A DNA stretch of 38,910 nucleotides from Pelagibacterium lentulum (GTDB taxonomy: Bacteria; Pseudomonadota; Alphaproteobacteria; Rhizobiales; Devosiaceae), in NCBI RefSeq assembly GCF_003992625.1, contig NZ_RZMW01000017.1, forward strand, positions 1-38,910, read 5' to 3'. Positions 33,825 through 38,910 of the stretch are shown here, piece by piece; the first letter of the stretch is position 1; each line of letters starts with the position of its first letter. A program made the translations under genes and the position numbers. The notes beneath the pieces are model-generated. The model was given only the letters and a program-made list of their open reading frames with translations. It had not been told where the DNA came from and made no database searches.

Positions 33825-33860
33825 CATATCTTCTGCACAGGAATTGTGTGAATCGATATG
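33825..33860. repeat. Imperfect dyad upstream of the antitoxin gene
   Basis: CATATC at 33825-33830 and GATATG at 33855-33860 bound an imperfect inverted repeat with inner CACA/TGTG arms. It precedes the antitoxin start at 33875 and could be an autoregulatory operator, or a resolution site for the recombinase. The reading is tentative. Confidence 0.35.
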
Positions 33861-33874
33861 GCAAGGTGACCAAG

Positions 33875-34264
33875 ATGACCACGGCCGCAAAAGTTTCAGT
33901 GCGTGACGAATCGTTGGTGCTGTCATACATGGATCGGACTGGAAGGATCGCGATCAATCAGCTCGCAGACGGGTTTGGGATGTCCAAGACCCAGCTTGCC
34001 GAGACGGCAGGGTTGGCTCGAGAGACGCTTTATCGTGCGCAACGCAGCCGTGCTCCCAAGACACAGGGGCGCCTTCGTGAAATGCTGGAGATCATCAGCC
34101 GCGTGACGGAGTGGGCCGGCGGCAAGGAACAGGCTATGGCCTGGTATCGTGCCCAGCCCTTGCCGGCATTCGGCGGCCGGACTGCCGAGGCCCTCGTCAA
34201 GGAAGGCAAGGCTGCGGCAGTTCGGGATTATCTCGATCACATGGCTCTTGGCGGATTTGCGTGA
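33875..34264 (+). CDS. MbcA/ParS/Xre-type antitoxin
   Basis: This is a 129-residue antitoxin of the Xre/MbcA/ParS type. A helix-turn-helix region (FGMSKTQLAETAGLARETLY) is followed by the toxin-binding C-terminal domain with the block AMAWYRAQPLPAFGGRTAEA, typical of the family, which also reads VKEGKAAAVRDYLDHMALGG. The stop overlaps the toxin GTG (GTGA), so the genes are translated together. Alternative starts upstream (GTG 33866) would add three residues. It should repress its own operon. Confidence 0.92.
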   Translation: MTTAAKVSVRDESLVLSYMDRTGRIAINQLADGFGMSKTQLAETAGLARETLYRAQRSRAPKTQGRLREMLEIISRVTEWAGGKEQAMAWYRAQPLPAFGGRTAEALVKEGKAAAVRDYLDHMALGGFA

Positions 34265-34779
34265 GGTTCGTAGGGACCTGCTACCGAGCGCATGATCCGC
34301 GTTGGGCCTTCAAGCCGATGTCGGGGGATGGCGCAGCGATTAGAGGTGCGCGCTTCAACCCGAAGGGTGTGCCGGCCCTCTATCTCGGCTTGAGCATCAT
34401 GACGGCCGTCAAGGAAGCCAATCAGGGCTTTGCGCATCGAATAGATCCGTGCGTGCTTTGCTCCTACGAAATCGACTGTGAGGATGTCGCCGACCTGACG
34501 ACGGAGAAAGGTAGGGGCAAGCATTCGGTAGATCTTGACGAGATGGCCTGTGCATGGGCGACAGCCCTTGCCAACGGTGACCGTCCGGCGTCGTGGTCCG
34601 TATATGATCGGCTACAAACCCGAGGTGTTGCCGGCATTCTCGTGCCGAGCTTTGCGCCAGGTACTGCAGCGGATGATTTAAATCTGGTGCTTTGGGATTG
34701 GGGTCCGGACCTGCCGCACAAGGTGAGGGTCTATGATCCGAGCGGCCGGCTACCGAAAGATCAGTTGTCCTGGCGCTGA
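34261..34779 (+). CDS. RES-domain toxin (NAD-degrading type)
   Basis: This is a 172-residue RES-domain protein, the toxin of Xre-RES modules. Known members deplete NAD in the cell. The R-E-S triad can be recognised: Arg in YRAHDPRWAF (or in GARFNPKGVPALYLG), Glu in TAVKEANQGF and Ser in PASWSVYDRL. It starts at GTG 34261 in overlap with the antitoxin stop. On a plasmid it acts as an addiction module. A hairpin terminator follows at 34791. Confidence 0.9.
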   Translation: MRFVGTCYRAHDPRWAFKPMSGDGAAIRGARFNPKGVPALYLGLSIMTAVKEANQGFAHRIDPCVLCSYEIDCEDVADLTTEKGRGKHSVDLDEMACAWATALANGDRPASWSVYDRLQTRGVAGILVPSFAPGTAADDLNLVLWDWGPDLPHKVRVYDPSGRLPKDQLSWR

Positions 34780-34790
34780 GGTGTGGTGAA

Positions 34791-34812
34791 GTCCCGGGGG
34801 AGGGGACCTTTT
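34791..34812 (+). terminator. Hairpin terminator after the toxin gene
   Basis: GTCCC and GGGAC arms around a G-rich loop at 34791-34807 are followed by CTTTT. It ends the antitoxin-toxin operon and also lies near the 3' end of the converging tyrosine recombinase gene. Confidence 0.5.
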
Positions 34813-34818
34813 GCCAAC

Positions 34819-36204
34819 CTACAATCCGCTGGCCTTGGTGAGGTTGACCCGGAAGCGATCGCGGCGGCGCTGATATTTTCGTGTCATCTCGGTCGAGGCG
34901 TGGCCAAGCTGCTTCTGCACATAGCGTTCGTCGACTTCGGCCGAGGAGGCGAGACCGGCGCGCAGCGAATGCCCGCCAAACAATTTTGACCGCTCTCCCT
35001 CCGAAAGATCGCCGCGCACGCCGGCGGCCAGCGCGGCACGCTTGACCAGACGCGACACCTCCTGGTCGTTGAGCCGCTCGGCGCCGACCTTTTTGCCCTG
35101 GCCGGTCACTCTGCGGAACAGCGGCCCGTACGCTAGGCGGGCGAACTTCATCCAGGTCTGTAACGCCACGACCGGACAGGTGACGTCGGACGAACCGCGC
35201 CCAACCTCCACCTCGCGCCAGCCGGTTTTTCCTCGAAGGGTCACCAACAGGCCCTTGTCGGGGAAAATCTCGATCCAGCCCGAAGAATCCTCGGTCTGGT
35301 CGCGGCCGACATCGAGGCCGACAATCTCGGAGCGGCGCAACCCGCCGGCAAAGCCCAACAGCAGCATGGCGCGGTCACGCAGGCCGCGCAGGGTGCCGCG
35401 GTCCAAGGTTTCCAGCATGGCGATCAGGTCTTCCGGCAGGATCGCTTCCTTCTGGCGCGGCGGGGCGGCGTGCCTGTTGCGGATGCCGGCCATGACGGTG
35501 GCGATATGACGGTCCTTGCGGTCGAGCGGTTGCCCACGCTGGGCAAAATTCCAGGAGAGCGAGGAAAGCCGGCGCTCGATCGTCGACACAGAGTTCGGCT
35601 TTTTGTCCCCCGTCGCCGTGCCGGAGGCGCAGGCGGTGATATAGAGCCCGACCACCTGCGGATCCGGCGGCAGCATGTCGAGGCCCTGGCGGCGGCACCA
35701 GCTGGCGAAATGGCGCCAGTCGGCGGCATAGGCGCGGCGGGTGTTTTTGGAACTTGCCGCCTCGATATAGTCCCGCGCCCGGCCGGCAAGACCATCCAGA
35801 TGGCCAGGAAGCTGCTTGGCGCCTTCTGTCGGAACGGGCAGGGGAGGGGGTGAGGAGTGGTCGGCCTCGCCGGCGGAAAGCGAACGGTTTTGCTTTCCGA
35901 ACGACGAACGGTGAGCGTCCGGTGCGCCCTCGGGCGCATCGGAAGGTCCGGTGGACCTTTCGAAGGACTGCGAACGCCCGAAGGGCTGGGAGCCATGGCG
36001 GAGGGCTTCGTCCGGCTTCTCGTTCTGGTGGCCCATCTCCATGACCACGTCGATGATATCCGGCATGTCGTCGGCGATTATCGACGTGGCGCGCTCGGCC
36101 GAGGCCGCCGACGGCTCTTCGTCGACAGCAGGCGCCGTGTCCTGCGATCGCGCTGAGCGTCCCTGAGCCCGCTTTTTGGGGTTTTGGTCGACGAGAGAGG
36201 CCAT
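34819..36204 (-). CDS. Tyrosine recombinase with a long N-terminal extension
   Basis: This is a site-specific recombinase of about 461 residues. A disordered-looking N-terminus of about 140 residues rich in Ser, Pro and charged residues (for example RSSFGKQNRSLSAGEADHSS) comes before the SAM-like domain (SKNTRRAYAADWRHFASWC). The catalytic domain shows Arg in GGLRRSEIVGL, the HxxR box GGHSLRAGLA, the second His in KQLGHAS and the nucleophile Tyr444 in MTRKYQRRR. I use ATG 36204; the longer frame to 36279 crosses the palindrome at 36226-36250. It is divergent from DUF1403-scpB and may act on that palindrome. Confidence 0.88.
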   Translation of the reverse strand: MASLVDQNPKKRAQGRSARSQDTAPAVDEEPSAASAERATSIIADDMPDIIDVVMEMGHQNEKPDEALRHGSQPFGRSQSFERSTGPSDAPEGAPDAHRSSFGKQNRSLSAGEADHSSPPPLPVPTEGAKQLPGHLDGLAGRARDYIEAASSKNTRRAYAADWRHFASWCRRQGLDMLPPDPQVVGLYITACASGTATGDKKPNSVSTIERRLSSLSWNFAQRGQPLDRKDRHIATVMAGIRNRHAAPPRQKEAILPEDLIAMLETLDRGTLRGLRDRAMLLLGFAGGLRRSEIVGLDVGRDQTEDSSGWIEIFPDKGLLVTLRGKTGWREVEVGRGSSDVTCPVVALQTWMKFARLAYGPLFRRVTGQGKKVGAERLNDQEVSRLVKRAALAAGVRGDLSEGERSKLFGGHSLRAGLASSAEVDERYVQKQLGHASTEMTRKYQRRRDRFRVNLTKASGL

Positions 36205-36225
36205 TTTTGAGTGATCCCATATAAT

Positions 36226-36250
36226 GACCGATAATGCAAGATTATCGGTC
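36226..36250. repeat. Perfect 25-bp palindrome, dif-like candidate recombination site
   Basis: GACCGATAAT and its exact complement ATTATCGGTC (10-bp arms) surround GCAAG in the intergenic region between the tyrosine recombinase and DUF1403 genes. The inner ATAA and TTAT half-sites with a 7-bp centre resemble dif and other tyrosine-recombinase core sites. It begins 22 bp upstream of the recombinase start, so it could also be an operator. Confidence 0.65.
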
Positions 36251-36328
36251 GTAATAACTTCCCGACAGGTGGGGCGCATATTGGCAATTTCGGTAGCGGT
36301 AAGCGCCGTTGCGTGTTAGCCTGCCGGC

Positions 36329-37288
36329 ATGAATTCGCGCGCTGATTTGCTGGTTGTCGATGCGCTGCTGGTGCCGAAAGTACCAGTATGGGCGCGACCG
36401 CGTAGTCTGGTACTGCACGATGCCGACGCGGCTTATCTGGCGGGGACGGCCTTAAATTCCTTGGATAATCTGGTGCGTCAAAACTTTTCCTGGGCCGGTG
36501 CCTGGCGCCAGCGGCTGGCCCTGCAGAACGCTGCCGCGGCGGTGCATTTGACCGGCCGGCGCGAGGACGAATCTGCGCTGCGCGACACTCATTTTCTGCG
36601 GAGCGCCGGCGACGATCCCGGGCCCTCCGGTCACCTACTGATGGCATGGCGCCGATTGGCCGGCCGCACGCCTGGGTGTGACGAGGAGTTTGTGCGCCCG
36701 GTCGCAGAACAGCATTTCGCTCTGCACTGGGATGACGCCCTCACTGAGATGGTCGCCAATGCCGCGGAGATGATGTTGTCGTCGCGCCCGGCGCCGGTGC
36801 TGGCGGCCGAGATCGCCGCCGCTGTCTATCGGGCCCGGCCCGATGCCGAGTTATTGGGGTTCTGGCTCGCCGACGCACTGCTCGCCCAAAAACTTCGTTG
36901 GCCCGTTCCGGTGCCGCTGCTGATGGGACAGGTGGCCTCGGCGGTCTTCAAGTCCGGGGAAAATCGCAAGCGCATTCGGCCGGGAGGCGAAGGCTGGGGC
37001 AGCGCGGTTTTTCTGGCCTACGCCACGGCGGCGACAGAAGCCTGTGATCTCGGCGCCGATGTTTTGGCGCCGCGCGCGGCCAAATTGACGGCGATTGCAC
37101 CCAAGCTGCGCGCCAAGGGTTCAGCCGACGTTGTGAAACTCCTGCTCTCGGACGACGCGGTGCCAGGGTCCTGGTCGAGCCCAAGACTGTCGGCGCGGGG
37201 GGCCAGGCGGTTGTTCGATCGGCTAGGCGCGTTGGGTGTCGTACGCGAACTCAGCGGCCGGCCGACGTTTCGGCTCTACGGGTTGTGA
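36329..37288 (+). CDS. DUF1403-family protein
   Basis: This is a 319-residue protein of the DUF1403 family, found on alphaproteobacterial plasmids, as I recall, between a tyrosine recombinase and scpB. The protein is Ala/Leu-rich and mainly helical, with no signal peptide or known catalytic motif; recognisable blocks are ARPRSLVLHDADAAYLAGTA and GWGSAVFLAYATAATEACDL. It lies in one operon with scpB, whose ATG is 11 bp after this stop. The function is unknown; the context suggests plasmid structure, segregation or recombination. Confidence 0.8.
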   Translation: MNSRADLLVVDALLVPKVPVWARPRSLVLHDADAAYLAGTALNSLDNLVRQNFSWAGAWRQRLALQNAAAAVHLTGRREDESALRDTHFLRSAGDDPGPSGHLLMAWRRLAGRTPGCDEEFVRPVAEQHFALHWDDALTEMVANAAEMMLSSRPAPVLAAEIAAAVYRARPDAELLGFWLADALLAQKLRWPVPVPLLMGQVASAVFKSGENRKRIRPGGEGWGSAVFLAYATAATEACDLGADVLAPRAAKLTAIAPKLRAKGSADVVKLLLSDDAVPGSWSSPRLSARGARRLFDRLGALGVVRELSGRPTFRLYGL

Positions 37289-37299
37289 GGGCAAAACAG

Positions 37300-37974
37300 A
37301 TGGCCAGGCGCAAACGGACAGATGCTGAACCGCCGGTCTTCGATGCCGAGTTGACCGACATGCCTGCTGACCTGCGCTGGCGTGAGTGGATGAACCGGAT
37401 CGAAGCCGTGCTGTTCGCAGCGCCAAAGCCAGTGGAGCGGGAGGCTCTGGCGCGGGTGATCGGTCGCGACGCCAGCATCGACTTGCTGATCGACGACATT
37501 CGCGAAGGGCTGCGAAGCAAGCCCTACGACGTGGTCAGTATCGCTGGGGGCTGGGCGTTCCGCACCCGAACTGCCTATGCCGATGCGATTGCCACTTCTG
37601 CTGCGGTGCCGGACCGTGGGTTCTATCTGACCCAGAACGAGGCCATGGTGCTGGTATCCATTGCTTATCACCAGCCGGCCACGCGGGCAGAGGTGTCGGA
37701 AATCCTGGGGCGTGAGGTGTCGCGGGATATGATTGGGGCGCTGCGCGACAAAAATATGATCACCGCGGGGCCGCGCAGTCCGACGGCGGGGGCGCCGTTC
37801 ACCTATGTGACCACCAAGGGATTTTTGGAGCATTTTGGCCTCGATATTTTACGCGACTTGCCCGATCTTGAAGCGCTGCAGGACGCGGGACTGCTGGGCG
37901 GGGTAGGAGGCGCGGAGGACCCTGCGGAACCTCATAGCCTGCCGTCATATGACGCGGGGACCGACATGTCGTGA
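37300..37974 (+). CDS. scpB: SMC-ScpA-ScpB complex subunit ScpB homologue
   Basis: This is a 224-residue ScpB-like protein with two winged-helix domains. Landmarks are MNRIEAVLFAAPKPVEREAL, the block VVSIAGGWAFRT, and ITAGPRSPTAGAPFTYVTTK in the second wing. ScpB normally joins ScpA and SMC in the bacterial condensin; neither partner is encoded in this window, so it may work with chromosomal SMC or with DUF1403. I use ATG 37300 with GAGGG upstream; GTG 37285 would overlap the DUF1403 stop. Confidence 0.85.
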   Translation: MARRKRTDAEPPVFDAELTDMPADLRWREWMNRIEAVLFAAPKPVEREALARVIGRDASIDLLIDDIREGLRSKPYDVVSIAGGWAFRTRTAYADAIATSAAVPDRGFYLTQNEAMVLVSIAYHQPATRAEVSEILGREVSRDMIGALRDKNMITAGPRSPTAGAPFTYVTTKGFLEHFGLDILRDLPDLEALQDAGLLGGVGGAEDPAEPHSLPSYDAGTDMS

Positions 37975-38062
37975 CGATGTGTCGAGAAAACCAGAAGTCT
38001 TTGACATGCTCTGGACCGATATGCGCTCCAGCTTTGCAGACTTTGAGCACGACATTGCACTA

Positions 38063-38908
38063 GGGTCCAAACCCAATCAGCTTATTGAATAGATGCTGCA
38101 AATCAGATTCTTTGGCTTTGGATTGAGCTGGAGGCGTTGATGAGCAGACTGTTTTGGTTGAGCGATGAAGCATGGGCGGCCATTGAGCCGCACCTCCCTC
38201 AGAACCAACCTGGGGCGCGCCGGGTTAATGACCGGCGGGTGATTTCGGGAATTATACATATGCTCAAGTGCGGCGGGCGCTGGGTTGATTGCCCTGTCGA
38301 GTATGGCCCTGCGACAACCGTTTATAATCGCTGGAACCGCTGGAGCCGTCGCGGCATCTGGGCACGCATCCTGGCCGCGTTAACCGAACAGGGCTGGATA
38401 GCCGAAACAGCCCAGATCGACAGCAGCTATATCAAGGCCCATCGCTGTGCAGGCGGGGGAAAAGGGGGGCGAAAGCCAATGCCATTGGCATCTCGCGTGG
38501 TGGCCGGACCACCAAGGTCCACGCGCTCGTCGATGTTCTGGGAAGGCCGCTCCGCCTCATCCTGACGCCCGGCAACGCCTCGGACATGACGGGTGCCGAT
38601 CTGCTCATCACTCATACGATGGGCATGAAGCGGCTCATCGCTGACCGGGGATATGATGCCAATCGACTTCGGACCACTCTGCGCAGCCAGAACACTATCC
38701 CCGTGATCCCTGGCCGCAAGAACCGCAAGCGCATAATCCGTTACGATGAGAAGCGCTACAAGGACCGCTGGCGTGTCGAAGCCACGTTCTGCCGCCTCAA
38801 GGATTTCCGCCGTGTCGCAACACGATACGACAAACTCGCCCGGAATTACCTTTCCGCTGTCATGCTCGCGGCCGCAGTCGCATATTGGCTATGATTGAGT
38901 CTCGACCC
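38063..38908 (+). mobile_element. IS5-family (IS427-like) insertion sequence, complete
   Basis: The left end GGGTCCAAACCCAATC (38063-38078) and the inverted right end (38893-38908) match at 13 of 16 positions. A TA duplication flanks the element at 38061-38062 and 38909-38910, as in the IS427 group. The element carries one transposase in two overlapping frames and ends at the window edge. Confidence 0.85.
38140..38894 (+). CDS. IS5-family transposase made by -1 frameshift
   Basis: The transposase is split in two overlapping frames. The first (ATG 38140, GGAGG upstream, open to 38565) carries the helix-turn-helix part and the first catalytic Asp (QIDSSYIKAH). The second, in the -1 frame, contains GISRGGRTTKVHALVDVLGR, the second Asp (LIADRGYDANR) and the Glu (WRVEATFCRLKDF), ending at 38894. 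The shift site is the run AAAAGGGGGG at 38460-38469, which fits A-AAA-GGG. No other damage is seen, so it is probably an active IS427-group transposase. Confidence 0.88.
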
Positions 38909-38910
38909 TA

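Noticed and set aside
35375-36220. 281-residue minus-strand frame inside the tyrosine recombinase
   Set aside because: It is an out-of-frame reading of high-GC sequence; the recombinase motifs are in the other frame.

Overview
The window looks like part of a conjugative, metal-resistance plasmid from an alphaproteobacterium, most likely Hyphomicrobiales (Rhizobiales) or Rhodobacterales. The evidence is a repABC replication and partition cassette, a Ti-plasmid-type trb mating-pair operon headed by a LuxI-type traI with traR and a traM-like gene beside it, an alphaproteobacterial LexA box (GTTC-N7-GTTC) in front of umuDC, and high GC throughout. I saw no rRNA, tRNA, CRISPR array or riboswitch. 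This was read by eye with no database search, so family names rest on recognisable motifs and gene order.

Layout. 1-1286: a complete IS3-family (IS407-like) element starting at base 1, with its right terminal 50 bp present twice in tandem. 1287-2500: an IS30-family transposase on the minus strand. 2638-4677: a small DUF3606 protein (minus), then an ATP-dependent DNA ligase (LigD ligase-domain type, frameshifted near its end) followed 11 bp later by an SRAP (YedK/HMCES-type) protein. 4925-11981: a metal and thiol island. A MerR-type regulator follows dsbB and a dsbA-like gene on the minus strand, and a P1B-type Zn/Cd/Pb ATPase, a CDF-like transporter, a PCu(A)C protein, a SCO1/SenC protein, a tiny ORF, ccdA and lspA run on the plus strand. 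Three near-identical MerR-type dyads lie in front of merR, dsbB and the ATPase gene. 12087-13171: a frameshifted flavin monooxygenase. 13257-14965: SOS-controlled umuDC.

15088-27226 is one long minus-strand block in the order traI-trbB-C-D-E-J-K-L-F-G-H-I, as on Agrobacterium Ti plasmids, extended by a lipoprotein, an unknown 221-residue protein and a DUF736 protein. traR diverges from traI, and a tra-box-like palindrome lies between them. A traM-like antiactivator gene converges on traR. A second palindrome with the same core lies upstream of repA, which suggests that quorum sensing links conjugation to copy number. No relaxase, coupling protein or oriT was recognised here; they may lie outside the window.

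28975-32727 is repA-repB-repC with a parS-like site between repA and repB and a counter-transcribed RNA between repB and repC. 32736-34779 holds a serine recombinase and a divergent Xre/MbcA-type antitoxin and RES-domain toxin pair. 34819-37974 holds a tyrosine recombinase divergent from DUF1403 and scpB. Between them is a perfect 25-bp palindrome (10-bp arms) with a dif-like inner motif; this is the least described unit in the window. The window ends with a complete IS5-family (IS427-like) element flanked by a TA duplication, so both window edges coincide with insertion-sequence ends.
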